Assembly (NCBI GenBank): GCA_947489325.1
Contig: CANLDA010000019.1
Span: 1 to 64,000, forward strand
Direction: 5' to 3'
Source of the DNA: an uncultured Paracoccaceae bacterium
Lineage (GTDB): Bacteria > Pseudomonadota > Alphaproteobacteria > Rhodobacterales > Rhodobacteraceae
Length of the DNA: 64,000 nucleotides
Shown: positions 1 through 8,878 of the stretch, one piece after another
Layout of the letters: every line of letters starts with the position of its first letter
Position numbering within the stretch: the stretch's first letter is position 1
Translations under genes and position numbers: made by a program
The notes under the pieces: model-generated
What the model was told of the DNA's origin: nothing
The model's database searches: none
The model's input: the letters and a program-made list of their open reading frames with translations, nothing else

Positions 1-2
1 AA

Positions 3-713
3 ATTTGGCTTCCCCATAACGGCCTCCTTGCCTCAAAGTTAGGGAAGAAAGCGTCTACAAATCTAGGGGCTATTCACTGGGAGCGCCGTCGCAAGGAGAT
101 CGCTTTGGGTGTGATGGAGAAGATCGATGGCGGGCATAGTGTGGGGCGTGCGAACATTCTCTACCGAGGGAAAAATCCCTATGATCTGATCAGCAGAAAA
201 AAACAAAAACTGTTTGATGAAAGTCTCAATCAGGCTTTGAGTGTAGTCAATCGTGAGCATGTTGCCGTCACCGATGCGGACAAAGATGTGGCGCGCACCA
301 GGCTCTATGTGGAAGGATTAAAATCTGAAGGTAAAACCCAACTGGCGGAAACGCTCAGCCGCGCCTTGAAGATCGAAGCGCTCACCGATGGCAGCAAGAT
401 CGAGGCGGAGCGTCAGGCACTGCTCGCAGGCTTCAGTGCAGGTAAAGACATCCCTGAAGAAAACCGCCCAGCGATGCCTGCGCGGCTCTACACCGCCTTT
501 ACACATAAAGAAGTGGCCGCCCTCACGGACAGCTCTCAGGCTATGCCAGTGTCATTGAAAGGTGTGAGCCTGGATCGCTCGGCGACCGCCAAGGCGCTAG
601 AGCCCGTGTTCCAGAAAACCAGGCTTGGCTTGGCGCCATGGACCGATCACTTTGATAACACCTCTAAAGGCGTCGAAAAACGCATGGGCATCGGGCAAGG
701 GTTCGGGATGTGA
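3..713 (+). CDS. Partial gene, C-terminal part of an unidentified hydrophilic protein
   Basis: The frame is open from base 3, so the gene enters from the left edge. A TTG at 105 could serve as a start, but the reading continues sensibly upstream (HWERRRKEIALG just before it), so I treat it as 5'-partial. About 237 residues are visible. They are rich in Lys, Arg, Glu and Ala, with no signal peptide or membrane segment, and end in RMGIGQGFGM. The charged helical middle (TRLYVEGLKSEGKTQLAETL) suggests a DNA-handling or mobilisation protein such as the tail of a relaxase. That is only an impression from composition and plasmid context; no catalytic motif is visible. It is followed by 145 bases without a gene. 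Confidence 0.55.
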   Translation: MWLPHNGLLASKLGKKASTNLGAIHWERRRKEIALGVMEKIDGGHSVGRANILYRGKNPYDLISRKKQKLFDESLNQALSVVNREHVAVTDADKDVARTRLYVEGLKSEGKTQLAETLSRALKIEALTDGSKIEAERQALLAGFSAGKDIPEENRPAMPARLYTAFTHKEVAALTDSSQAMPVSLKGVSLDRSATAKALEPVFQKTRLGLAPWTDHFDNTSKGVEKRMGIGQGFGM

Positions 714-858
714 GGGGTGGGCGTGGATATGTTTTATGACAACAGTGCCGTTCTGCCTTTTTTGACAAAATAATCTCTCAACGTATTCATTTAAGTACAT
801 CTCATGGACATAATGGACAATTTAGCCATATGATATAGTCCTGACAAAGGGGGCGACT

Positions 859-1095
859 ATGACACGCGTTACAGCAACTGAGTTTAAAAACAATATTGGC
901 GCTTTTAGCGATGCTGCCATGAGTGAACCAGTGATTATCACAAGTCACCAACGTGACCGTCTCGTGCTCTTGTCAGCTGACGAATACCGTCGTTTGACGG
1001 GCTTGCCAGAGGGTATCACCGAGGGCGACAAGTTGCGTATTACGCGAGGGCTTGAGCGCCATCGCAACACTATCATGGAGTTAGCAAAACGATGA
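859..1095 (+). CDS. phd: Phd/YefM-family antitoxin
   Basis: 78-residue protein with the compact N-terminal DNA-binding fold of Phd/YefM antitoxins. Visible hallmarks are TATEFKNNIGAF near the N-terminus, then ITSHQRDRLVLLSADEYRRL (about residues 27-46), which is the usual strand-helix end of the domain. The C-terminal tail (about 50-78, RITRGLERHRNTIMELAKR) would be the flexible segment that covers the Doc active site. It overlaps doc by four bases (ATGA, 1092-1095), the usual antitoxin-first order with translational coupling. Known Phd proteins also repress their own promoter, cooperatively with Doc, so the control site probably lies in 780-858. The ATG at 859 follows GGGGGCGACT and fits the family length. 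Confidence 0.9.
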   Translation: MTRVTATEFKNNIGAFSDAAMSEPVIITSHQRDRLVLLSADEYRRLTGLPEGITEGDKLRITRGLERHRNTIMELAKR

Positions 1096-1493
1096 CAGAT
1101 CCCAAATGGGTGACACGTCAATTGGTTGAATTTATTCATGATGCAGTGATCGAAATAGGTGGTGGTTCGTATGGATTACGAGATGCGGCTTTGCTTGAGT
1201 CCGCTCTTTCACGACCAGAGAACCAGCACGCCTACGGAGAAACGGATCAGTTTCAGCTTGCGGCAAGTTATGCCGAGGCGATTTCTCGCAACCACGCCTT
1301 TGTAGACGGGAATAAGCGTACGGCATTCTATGTGGCTATCGATTTTCTTGAACAAAACGGCCAGCATCTTCGAACCGCCATGGGGATTGAACATGCTGAG
1401 ATGATGGAGCAGCTTGGACAGGGCAAAATTACCCGTGATCAAGCGGCGGCACATTTTCGGAAACATTCCCATCAAATCACATCAGGAAAGTAA
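1092..1493 (+). CDS. doc: Doc toxin of the Fic/Doc fold (death-on-curing)
   Basis: 133 residues, the usual Doc length. The active-site motif HAFVDGNKRTAF (residues 68-79) matches the Doc form of the Fic motif, HxFx[DN]xNKR. The second basic residue of classical AMPylating Fic proteins (GNGR) is a Lys, typical of Doc. The Doc of phage P1 phosphorylates EF-Tu and stops translation; this protein is inferred to do the same. The N-terminal segment GGSYGLRDAALLESALSRP is the conserved first half of the fold. It is coupled to the antitoxin by the ATGA overlap. It ends 16 bases before the convergently transcribed ligase gene. Likely role: plasmid addiction module. Confidence 0.9.
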   Translation: MTDPKWVTRQLVEFIHDAVIEIGGGSYGLRDAALLESALSRPENQHAYGETDQFQLAASYAEAISRNHAFVDGNKRTAFYVAIDFLEQNGQHLRTAMGIEHAEMMEQLGQGKITRDQAAAHFRKHSHQITSGK

Positions 1494-1509
1494 CGCCTAT
1501 TCAGGTTTC

Positions 1510-2757
1510 TTAATTTTCCCTTGCCATGCGTATTCCCGGTGCTTTGTTGGACAGAGGAATCTCTTGTTGTAGGGTGATCTCAGGTTGGGTAAATTGACCT
1601 GTCGCAATGAGATCGCACAGTCGGCTTGTCGCAGACACGCGTAGTTGCTGGGAAATATCTTCGCGCAATTGCCTTGAGACGTCACGTATTGCTCCCTCCG
1701 CACCCTTCCGAGGCACCACCGAGATTTCCAACATAACCCTTTGTCGCCCATCGTGAACGCTCTCCCGGACTGTTGCGGCAACGTAGGTCTCCAGTGCAGC
1801 CGAATGCTTTGCAACGATTGTCGCAATTTCTTCATGGCGAAGTTCAACGCCACTGATCCTCACAAAATCGACGTTGTGTCGGCCGAGCAACTCGAAAGAC
1901 TGCCCATTGTGTCCGCACATACACCGATCTTGCTCAATAATGCGAACCTGGTCGCCTGTTTGATAGCGAATTAGCGGAAACGCCATCGGTGTGGAGAGAT
2001 GCGTGATGAGCAACTCTCCGTTCTGTTCCTCTAGGAAAAGGTCGTTGGGTGTCGCGTGGTAGTATCCGCCGCGCTGATCCGGGCAATCAGGTCCCCGCAC
2101 ACCGATCTCTCGACCGGCTTCTCCCATTGCGTATCCACTGTAATGACGTGCAAGTGGGAACAGTTTTTTCAAAGCTGCAATTGTTGTGGAACGGCAGGCT
2201 TCGCCTTGCATTTCAATGTGGCGTATTTTCAAGCGCTCATTCACATCATGCATTAGTTCGCCAAACATCAGCAAAATCGAGGGCGTACCTGCCAACGTGT
2301 CTGCCTGCATATCTCGCACAAGAGCCACGTGTTGTGGGAGTTGGTTGGGATCGCAGACAACCGTTTGCAGACCTTCCAACTGATCCCGGTCAACATGAGA
2401 GATGAGTTGATTGTAACTCCAGAAATAAACTTTGCGCTTTGCGCCGTTCTGCACCTGCATGCGTGACAGAAACGGATAATAGGGGTTTCTATAGTAAAAC
2501 AGCGGTGGTTGCCCGGACGTCCCGCTCGTGGATCTGATTTCATCTGCCCCATTAGGCAATGTCAGCAAACGCTCAGATATTGGGGCACCGCTGAGGGATG
2601 CGCGGTCCAGCAAAGGCAGGTTTTGGAAATTATTGATCGACGTCAGATTTGGACAGCTTGTGATACCAGATCGGCTATAGAAACTACGGTAAAAATCGGA
2701 ATGAGGTGTCGCAAATACAAACTGCAATGTTCGTTGTAGGCGTTCAACTGTGTTCAT
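1510..2757 (-). CDS. Adenylate-forming enzyme, PaaK-like (phenylacetate-CoA ligase type)
   Basis: About 415 residues counted from the ATG at 2757 (MNTVERLQRTLQ). A longer reading from 2856 is possible but would sit inside the preceding gene. Family marks are the phosphate-binding loop STSGTSGQPPLFYYR (about residues 76-90), the helix-turn GYAMGEAGREIG, the adenylate-binding strand LIRYQTGDQVRI, a CMCGHNG pair of cysteines, and ELLGRHNVDFVRISGVEL, the hinge to the small C-terminal domain. Such enzymes activate a carboxylate as acyl-AMP and pass it to CoA or a carrier; the substrate here is unknown. It is the last gene of a leftward run and overlaps the 154-aa gene by 14 bases. Part of the gene is repeated at 12421-13019. 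Confidence 0.82.
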   Translation of the reverse strand: MNTVERLQRTLQFVFATPHSDFYRSFYSRSGITSCPNLTSINNFQNLPLLDRASLSGAPISERLLTLPNGADEIRSTSGTSGQPPLFYYRNPYYPFLSRMQVQNGAKRKVYFWSYNQLISHVDRDQLEGLQTVVCDPNQLPQHVALVRDMQADTLAGTPSILLMFGELMHDVNERLKIRHIEMQGEACRSTTIAALKKLFPLARHYSGYAMGEAGREIGVRGPDCPDQRGGYYHATPNDLFLEEQNGELLITHLSTPMAFPLIRYQTGDQVRIIEQDRCMCGHNGQSFELLGRHNVDFVRISGVELRHEEIATIVAKHSAALETYVAATVRESVHDGRQRVMLEISVVPRKGAEGAIRDVSRQLREDISQQLRVSATSRLCDLIATGQFTQPEITLQQEIPLSNKAPGIRMAREN

Positions 2758-3208
2758 ATGCCAGTTCCAGAAACGGCGAAGGAAGAGAGTGCAAGGAAAG
2801 GGCCGGATGCTGAGCTTGTAGCGCAGCAAATTGCTCTGGCGTTTTTTCTCCCACAATGGCCATTGCGGTCAGGTGCTTTATCTGCTCTGCAAACAACCCT
2901 CGTGTTGTCAGGTAAGGTACAAGGTCGGCAGAAACTACCATGCAATCATGCCGAACTTGATCCATCAACATCGCCGTCCAGCCCGGATTGAAAACAGTTC
3001 CAAGGCTGACAGGCGCACCGTATGATTTGCATGCATACTGAAAAAACACATCCAGTTTTTGCTCTGGTGGTGCACAGCAAATGGGATGAACAACGGAATA
3101 CTGTCGCCAGATTGCCTGCAAGTCAGGCCATGCCAAATCTTCAGGCAGACACTCCAGAAGCTGAAATTGCCCATCCGCATTTTGGATGGGCAGCAAAATA
3201 GTTGTCAT
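2744..3208 (-). CDS. 154-residue protein coupled to the adenylate-forming enzyme
   Basis: I do not recognise the family. It is a soluble, roughly alpha/beta protein with several cysteines (PICCAPPEQ, ACKSYG, HDCMVV). The second half (DCMVVSADLVPYLTTRGLF, HLTAMAIVGEKTPEQF) reads like Rossmann-type strands and resembles the N-terminal subdomain of acyl-activating enzymes. One possibility is that it supplies a module missing from the rather short PaaK-like enzyme downstream; that is inference. Its ATG at 3208 lies 13 bases after the stop of the small peptide gene. Its last codons overlap the ligase start, so the three genes are almost certainly translated as a unit. Confidence 0.7.
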   Translation of the reverse strand: MTTILLPIQNADGQFQLLECLPEDLAWPDLQAIWRQYSVVHPICCAPPEQKLDVFFQYACKSYGAPVSLGTVFNPGWTAMLMDQVRHDCMVVSADLVPYLTTRGLFAEQIKHLTAMAIVGEKTPEQFAALQAQHPALSLHSLPSPFLELAYEHS

Positions 3209-3221
3209 AGATCAGTCAGGT

Positions 3222-3470
3222 TCAAATTGCGCTTCCGCAGCCCGCAAACTTGTATTCATCAGAGGCCTCATCAGAGAAGGCTTCCAGAACAGCGTGATAA
3301 TCACGATTTCCGGGCTGACCGCATTCGGCAAGAGCCGCTTTTTCCATGGCTTGCAATTCGCTATTCTCAGTGGCCACAGTTTCAAGCTGAGTGAGGGCAT
3401 CCGCTTGGGAGGCAAAAGACGTTGCTGCAAGGCCAAGGGAAAGAACTGAAAGAGACTTTTGCGTATTCAT
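3222..3470 (-). CDS. Small exported peptide precursor, about 82 residues, Cys-containing C-terminus
   Basis: The ATG at 3470 is preceded by GAGGT nine bases upstream, better placed than the in-frame start at 3497. The product starts with a typical signal peptide (NTQKSLSVLSLGLAATSFA then SQADA), leaving a mature part of about 57 residues. That part is acidic and has two cysteines, one in LAECGQPGNRDY and one in the terminal FAGCGSAI. There is no known family I can assign. It is the first gene of a tight trio with the 154-aa protein and the adenylate-forming enzyme. This arrangement invites the idea of a secreted peptide modified or loaded by the enzyme, which the sequence alone cannot show. 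Confidence 0.65.
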   Translation of the reverse strand: MNTQKSLSVLSLGLAATSFASQADALTQLETVATENSELQAMEKAALAECGQPGNRDYHAVLEAFSDEASDEYKFAGCGSAI

Positions 3471-3583
3471 AATAAGGTACCTCGACAACAGATTCATAGA
3501 CGTTAACTGGATGCTTTAATGAGTTCTCAACAATTTCTGATTGTGTGTCAATGGAAAGGATACACCTCAACGTTCACAATAAG

Positions 3584-3970
3584 CTATTGAGGCAATTTGG
3601 GCGCATACTCCGCGCAAGAAGTGCCTTCATAATGACTGCTTTTGATCACACCGGAAGACAGTGTCGCCGTATAGGTACAATTCAAATATACAGTTTCCTG
3701 TCGATAACCCATGAGCGTCGGAATTCCATTAATCGGCAGAATAATGGGCACTTGTCGTCTGGTGCTTGTTTCAAACGACCAAATGGCTTGCGTGTTTGTA
3801 CGCTTGTCTGGCTTGCCAATTCTGGCAACCACTTCAGAAATAGATCGCCCATCGAATTGCGTTTCTCTTGCAAGTCTTTCTTCTGGGCTTTCACAGCTCA
3901 TCAATAGTATTGAACACCCTACCACTAAGGAAGTTTGCACAACGCGTTTAAAAGCCAAGGCAAGTCTCAC
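3584..3970 (-). CDS. Small lipoprotein, OmlA/SmpA-like layout
   Basis: 128 residues from a GTG at 3970. The N-terminus LVVGCSILLMSCESPEE has a clear lipobox (LLMS|C), so the mature protein should be anchored in a membrane by its Cys. The segment FDGRSISEVVARIGKPDKR, followed by a beta-rich part (AIWSFETS...ETVYLNCTYTATL), resembles the small lipoproteins that open with a helix and 'GxP' turn, as in OmlA/SmpA; this is similarity of layout only. Two further cysteines could pair. The start codon overlaps the stop of the IalB-like gene (GTGA, 3967-3970), so the two are cotranslated. The next gene downstream, the exported peptide, is 113 bases away. Confidence 0.75.
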   Translation of the reverse strand: MRLALAFKRVVQTSLVVGCSILLMSCESPEERLARETQFDGRSISEVVARIGKPDKRTNTQAIWSFETSTRRQVPIILPINGIPTLMGYRQETVYLNCTYTATLSSGVIKSSHYEGTSCAEYAPKLPQ

Positions 3971-4437
3971 TTGAGTGCTCCATACGCTTTGGTAAAGCCG
4001 ATCAGGGAAATCTTAGGATCAACCTCTGTTTTGGCAGCGTCAAAAAACCTAATTTTCATCTGGCTGCCACGCTTCATTGCACTGAGGAGCGCTGGTGTCA
4101 GCTCTAGGCCTGCGTGGCATCCTTCTGTGTTGCAAATTTCAAAGGGGACGACTTTGGCTGGATTACCGTCAATCTGATATTGCCAACCCGTGTTCAGCAA
4201 TATTCCCAGTGGAAACGTTATCAATGCAGTGGGCTTTTCACCTTTAAATATCTTGACCTGTAAAATGAGGCGCCGAGTAGATGGCTGCACGATTGCCTGC
4301 GCCATACGGCAGGGTTCTGGAGCTTCACAAGAGACGCGCCAATCTTCGAATATCTGAATGTCTTGCGCCCGCGTGGGTTGTGTAAGCATCACCAGTAGCA
4401 CAAGTGCCGCACATAAAGCATTGTAAGTCAGATTCAT
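3967..4437 (-). CDS. Invasion-associated locus B (IalB)-family exported protein
   Basis: About 156 residues from the ATG at 4437 (a GTG at 4446 is also possible). There is a signal peptide ending near QPTRAQ. The mature part has the IalB pattern: FEDWRVSCEAPEPCRMAQ at the start, a first cysteine pair, then ICNTEGCHAGLEL with the second pair, then LLSAMKRGSQMKIRF and a final SLIGFTKAY. Alphaproteobacterial IalB-like proteins are periplasmic beta-sandwich proteins of loosely defined role, originally linked to erythrocyte invasion in Bartonella. The gene is divergent from tpsA, whose likely start is 68 bases away, so the two transcription units may share control sequences in 4438-4505. Confidence 0.8.
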   Translation of the reverse strand: MNLTYNALCAALVLLVMLTQPTRAQDIQIFEDWRVSCEAPEPCRMAQAIVQPSTRRLILQVKIFKGEKPTALITFPLGILLNTGWQYQIDGNPAKVVPFEICNTEGCHAGLELTPALLSAMKRGSQMKIRFFDAAKTEVDPKISLIGFTKAYGALK

Positions 4438-4505
4438 CTTGGTCACTCGTCAAAATTGTATTAACGCTCTTTGTGTTTGTAGCCAGATTTAGGTTGTGTA
4501 GCCAG

Positions 4506-6980
4506 ATGGTTTTTCGCGTAAATATAAGTGTCGCCAAGTTTGGGCGCGCCCAAGCCTCAAACTCAATTATTCTTTCTTGCCTGCTATCCATTGCGCCCAT
4601 CACGGCGCAGGCTCAATCCGTTGTCTCTGATGGAGGCAGCGTTACGGGAATTACGATTGAGGGATCTGGCTTGGTTAATGTGGATATTGCCCCAGCAAAT
4701 TCTGCCTCTATCAGCCATAATACATATTCGGCGTTCTCCGTCCCTGAAGCGGGAGTTAACCTTAACAATACGACGGTTGGTGCAACAACCATTCTAAATG
4801 AGGTGACCAGCACCAACCTGACAACCATCGAGGGTGCGCTCACCGTTATTGGCTCACAAGCCGATGTCATTATAGCCAATCCTAACGGAATTGTTGTGAA
4901 CGGGGGACGGTTTCAAAATGTCGGCAATGTCGCTCTCACAACCGGGGCGATTGGGGCAGACCTGAATGGCGTGTTAACCTCTTCCGTTGCCATTGGAGAA
5001 ATCGCCATTGGGACAAATGGTCTGAGTGGCACCATGGAAGAACTTGCGCTTGTATCACAAAAGCTGCGTATTGACGGTACACTGTCATTGGGCACGGCGC
5101 ACGTAAATGCGATTGTCGGCAACAGTGTTGTCAGCTTTGATCGCGATCGTGCTGGTCTTGGTCAGAATGGCTTGGGCTTATTGCCCTGGGCAGTGGCGAG
5201 CGATCGTGGATCAGCTTCAACAGATGCCTTGATTGTAGATATTACCAATCAAGGATCAATCAATGCAGGGCGCATCAGTGTCACAGTGACTGATCAAGGA
5301 GCCGGCGTTCGTTTTGCGGGTAATCAACTGGCCTCAGCCGGAGGGTTTCGTCTGACAAGCTCAGGTCATCTGGAGCTTGTAAACAGCTCGATTGATGCAA
5401 GCGGCTCTGTGAATATCGAGTCTGGAAGTGTCGCACTTGTCTCGGATGCAACCGGGCGCGCCGAAATCAACTCCCAATCCAGTGGCGTTGTGATTGACGC
5501 ACAATCTGGTGACATCGACTTAGGCCAAGGGCGGGTTTCTGGCCGTATCGTTTCTTCTGATAACTTTGCGTCGTCAGGAGGTGTCACTCTGTTTGCTACA
5601 GGGAATGTTTTGGCCGCGCAGCAAGACGACCTGCGTGCCGAACTTGTTTCTGATGCCGGTGAATTGGAAAACTCTCAGAACAACAGCAATGTGATCATTA
5701 ATGCACTTGGTGAAGTAGACCTCACCGGTGTCGATGTTCAAACAACGGATGACTTTCGCATCACGACAAATGGAGATGTTGCTTTTAGTGACATTGCAGC
5801 AAGCACAAATGGCGATTTCCGTGTCATCTCAAATGGTGCAATTAGCTTTGATGAGAGCATTGTGACGGCACAAAGTGATATACGCTTGGACGGTACTGAA
5901 CTGCGTTTTGGGCGCGATGACTTGGAACAGGCACGTACGGAGTTAACAGCGGTAAATGGTGGATTGCTGGCACGCAGTACCACTGGTGACATTCTAAACT
6001 ATGGGAGCCTATTGCAGGGTGCCACTTCGATTGGATCTGACGAGGCTTCTCTAGGCGGCATTTCGATTTATTCAGCTGGTGACTTCCTCAATCAAAGCCT
6101 GTCAGTAGATCACTTGGCCGTCGCCTTTGGTGAAATCGAAGATTTGTACATTGAAACAGGTGGAGATGTACTGAACTATACCGGGCGATTGTTCTCAAAC
6201 GCTGGCATTACAATTGATGCAGGTGGGGATATTCGCAATGAGACCGCCTTTACCACCGAGGTCTCTCCGTTTGTCATCGGCCGAAGCAAAGGTAAACGCT
6301 TTGCAAGTAGCCTGTTTCTAAGGCGATCACGGACAACCACCTTGTCTGCGGATTTTGGCGAACAGGCTATTGAGGGTGAACAGTCATTCATTCTGGGTAT
6401 TGATAACATCCTCTTGCGTGCAGAAAACATCATCAATATTGGCGCAGACATCAATGGCGCCGACGTTTCGATGCAGATTGCAGGCGCTTTCCAAAATGAG
6501 GCTAGGCAGATTGGGCGGTTGGAATTTAAGCAAAGCTGCAAATGGTTTTGTAAGACATCAGGTTCAAATGATGTCCAGATCATTGGAGGAAACGTGACTG
6601 CATCCCGTGCTTTGACAATTGAGGCGGGTGAGTTGATTTCTAACCTCGGCGGGCGGTTTAACGGCTTGGTGGGTATTGAACTGACGGCGCCCCTCGCCGA
6701 ATTTACCCCGTTTCTGACAGCCGAGTTGATTGAAAGTCCCGCAGGTCTCAGTGGATTGTTTAGTGGGCGTCGGGGCTATCTCACTACCAGCTATCAGTTT
6801 GGCAGTTTGCAATCATCCCTGGGAAGCATCGTCATCAATGGTGATGCTATCCTCGGTGACGCAGGATTGTTCTCACTTGGGCAAGTTATCGTCACGGGCA
6901 CACGTATTGAATCTGACCTGCCTGATCCCATTCAACCATTTGAGCGTCGCCCGCTTGGTGCCTTCTGGAATATTTTCTGA
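4506..6980 (+). CDS. TpsA exoprotein with filamentous-haemagglutinin secretion domain
   Basis: The open frame begins at a GTG at 4404, but the ATG at 4506 avoids overlap with the divergent gene and gives a normal extended signal (LSCLLSIAPITAQA|Q), leaving about 824 residues. The TPS secretion domain follows: NTYSAFSVPEAGVNLNN, NEVTSTNLTTIEGALTVIG and the hallmark VIIANPNGIVVNG near residues 115-130. The rest is repetitive parallel beta-helix sequence (recurring DFRITTNGDVAFSD and RVISNGAISF units). It ends without a toxin-like module or a cell-wall anchor. Two cysteines near QSCKWFCKTSG could form a disulphide. It is two bases ahead of tpsB. It is small for a TpsA, suggesting an adhesin or scaffold rather than a CDI effector. 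Confidence 0.88.
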   Translation: MVFRVNISVAKFGRAQASNSIILSCLLSIAPITAQAQSVVSDGGSVTGITIEGSGLVNVDIAPANSASISHNTYSAFSVPEAGVNLNNTTVGATTILNEVTSTNLTTIEGALTVIGSQADVIIANPNGIVVNGGRFQNVGNVALTTGAIGADLNGVLTSSVAIGEIAIGTNGLSGTMEELALVSQKLRIDGTLSLGTAHVNAIVGNSVVSFDRDRAGLGQNGLGLLPWAVASDRGSASTDALIVDITNQGSINAGRISVTVTDQGAGVRFAGNQLASAGGFRLTSSGHLELVNSSIDASGSVNIESGSVALVSDATGRAEINSQSSGVVIDAQSGDIDLGQGRVSGRIVSSDNFASSGGVTLFATGNVLAAQQDDLRAELVSDAGELENSQNNSNVIINALGEVDLTGVDVQTTDDFRITTNGDVAFSDIAASTNGDFRVISNGAISFDESIVTAQSDIRLDGTELRFGRDDLEQARTELTAVNGGLLARSTTGDILNYGSLLQGATSIGSDEASLGGISIYSAGDFLNQSLSVDHLAVAFGEIEDLYIETGGDVLNYTGRLFSNAGITIDAGGDIRNETAFTTEVSPFVIGRSKGKRFASSLFLRRSRTTTLSADFGEQAIEGEQSFILGIDNILLRAENIINIGADINGADVSMQIAGAFQNEARQIGRLEFKQSCKWFCKTSGSNDVQIIGGNVTASRALTIEAGELISNLGGRFNGLVGIELTAPLAEFTPFLTAELIESPAGLSGLFSGRRGYLTTSYQFGSLQSSLGSIVINGDAILGDAGLFSLGQVIVTGTRIESDLPDPIQPFERRPLGAFWNIF

Positions 6981-6982
6981 AG

Positions 6983-8689
6983 ATGTTAGGGCTTATTCGG
7001 CTTTTCCTCTGTGCAACCCTGCTAGGGTTTTCTCCTGCCGTTTCCTTGGCTCAGGAAGAAAACGCAGGGACACGTCTGTTAGAGGAAGAAAGACGCAGAA
7101 AAGAGCTGGAGGAGCTGGAGCGAAGCCGTGCAGGTCAGGAGATCAAAACGCCTGAACCGAAGGGGCCTGTTGCAGAAGTGTCGTGTTTTCCAATCGATAA
7201 CATCGCGCTGACTGGAGTGGAAACACTTAAACCCCGGCACTTCAAAAAGGTGTTGGCAGAGTTTTCCAATCAATGTCTCGGTCAGGTTAGCATTGGCAAT
7301 CTGCTGCAACGTATCTCTGCGATTTATGCTGACAAAGGCTACATCACAACCCGTGCTTACGTTCCAGCTCAAGACATCAGTTCACGTACTCTCAAAATTG
7401 AGGTTCTTGAAGGTAAGGTTGAAGCCTTTGTCTACCAGCAGGTTGGCAAAGACGGCGAGAAAAAGCCCGGTAAGTCCCGCAAGATCAAGAGTGCCTTTCC
7501 GATCCGAGCAGATGATGTGTTTCAACTGCGTGATGTAGAGCACGGCTTGGAACAGATGAATCGTCTGCGCTCTACGCAGGCCGGCGCCAATCTTGTGGCT
7601 GGGCAAGGCTCCGGAACCAGTCAGATTGTCATAACGGAACAAAAAAACGACACCATTCGGGGTACAATCGGTTTTGACAATCGTGGTGATGAGGCAACCG
7701 GGCGTACTCAGATACGTCTTGGATTTGAAGCAGATGATCTGCTGAGGCTCAACGACAGTTATTCTTTGTCCTATTCCGGGTCTGAGAACAGCAACGCTCT
7801 CACGTTCAGTACATCCATTCCATATCGGAAATGGCTTTTTTCCTTTAGCGGGTCATATTCAGAGTCATTGTCTCCTGTATCTGAGCTGGCTGATCTCTTT
7901 ACACAAACGGCAACGGTCAATTTGACGGCAGAACGTCTCCTCTACCGTAACGCCCGATCCAAATACTTCGCTTATGCAACAGCAAGCAGCTATTGGAATG
8001 AACGCTTTATCAATATAGCAGCACTGACTCCGCAACATCGCTCCAGTTTCAGTTTGGGATTCAAAAACGAGCACCGATTAGAGAAGGCTGTCATATCCGC
8101 GGATACATCGATTGCAGTAGGTGCGAAGTTCCTGAACGCTGATTGGGATCCAGATGTTCTTGTCGCCGATGCCCCCAGAGCTGAATTCGCCAAATTGGAA
8201 ACACGCGTTACCTATCTGCGACCCATCGCCAATGTCTGGCAGTTTTCCAGCACGCTCAGCGGGCAGATCACTGATAAATCGCTGTTTTCCAATGAGCAGA
8301 TTTCCATTGGTGGCTGGGAAACCGTGCGCGGCTACTCTGGGTTTTCCGTGTCTGGTGACAGTGGCGCGTATCTTAGGAATGAGCTGAGTTTCCACACCCA
8401 GCCTTTTGATTCACGCCCGCTTGGTGAGGCTTTTGAAAAGAGCAATATCTGGAATCCGCTCAAGAACGCCCACGGTGGATTGCGTACGTTTATGTTTGCT
8501 GACGTGGGCTACGTGCGGTCAAACACCACAGATACATCAACCACATTGGCCAGCTTCGGCGGTGGCTTTTCCATGCAGCTTGGCGCGACGACCATCAATG
8601 GCACCCTCGCAGCGCCGCTCCTGGCGGAAAATGGGCAGAGGGTCGGTCATCTGCAAGGGTTTGTGGGGCTCACGGTGAAAGCGTTTTGA
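6983..8689 (+). CDS. TpsB outer-membrane transporter (ShlB/FhaC/CdiB family)
   Basis: 568 residues with a signal peptide ending near SPAVSLAQ. An N-terminal charged helix (TRLLEEERRRKELEELERS) is typical of FhaC helix 1. Two POTRA domains follow: CFPIDNIALTGVETL...GNLLQRISAIYADKGYITTRAYVPAQDI, then LKIEVLEGKVEAF. The 16-strand barrel comes next, ending in the conserved aromatic VGLTVKAF. The segment SIGGWETVRGYSGF is the [VI]RGY motif of the loop that plugs the pore. It should export the TpsA encoded two bases upstream. It is also the only complete TpsB in the window, so it may serve the 2909-residue exoprotein at 13787-22516. An internal stretch of 364 bases is copied at 13026-13389. Confidence 0.93.
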   Translation: MLGLIRLFLCATLLGFSPAVSLAQEENAGTRLLEEERRRKELEELERSRAGQEIKTPEPKGPVAEVSCFPIDNIALTGVETLKPRHFKKVLAEFSNQCLGQVSIGNLLQRISAIYADKGYITTRAYVPAQDISSRTLKIEVLEGKVEAFVYQQVGKDGEKKPGKSRKIKSAFPIRADDVFQLRDVEHGLEQMNRLRSTQAGANLVAGQGSGTSQIVITEQKNDTIRGTIGFDNRGDEATGRTQIRLGFEADDLLRLNDSYSLSYSGSENSNALTFSTSIPYRKWLFSFSGSYSESLSPVSELADLFTQTATVNLTAERLLYRNARSKYFAYATASSYWNERFINIAALTPQHRSSFSLGFKNEHRLEKAVISADTSIAVGAKFLNADWDPDVLVADAPRAEFAKLETRVTYLRPIANVWQFSSTLSGQITDKSLFSNEQISIGGWETVRGYSGFSVSGDSGAYLRNELSFHTQPFDSRPLGEAFEKSNIWNPLKNAHGGLRTFMFADVGYVRSNTTDTSTTLASFGGGFSMQLGATTINGTLAAPLLAENGQRVGHLQGFVGLTVKAF

Positions 8690-8878
8690 ACTGATATTAT
8701 CAAAGATGCATCAGTGCCACCGAACTTGGCACGCCACTTGTAAAAAACGCTCGAAAGAGATCGTTGCCCTTGCCCATTCACCAAAAAATCAATACGCCCT
8801 AGACCTAGGGGTTAGAGAAGTTTGTTACGGTCCAAAAATCTTCTTTGGAGTTTCTTACCCAGTAACGTTCGGAGGTAG
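8690..8878. other. Intergenic stretch after tpsB
   Basis: No gene is seen here. A short inverted repeat, CCCTAG at 8797-8802 and CTAGGG at 8805-8810, is separated by two bases and could be a protein-binding site. There is no clear rho-independent terminator after tpsB. From about 8852 the sequence begins to resemble, with gaps, the 538-residue-protein gene near 24010, leading into the better-matching remnant at 8879-8926. Confidence 0.4.

Noticed and set aside
4404-4505. Upstream start (GTG 4404) for the first TpsA gene
   Set aside because: It would overlap the divergent IalB-like gene and add a poor hydrophilic leader; the ATG at 4506 gives a normal signal sequence.
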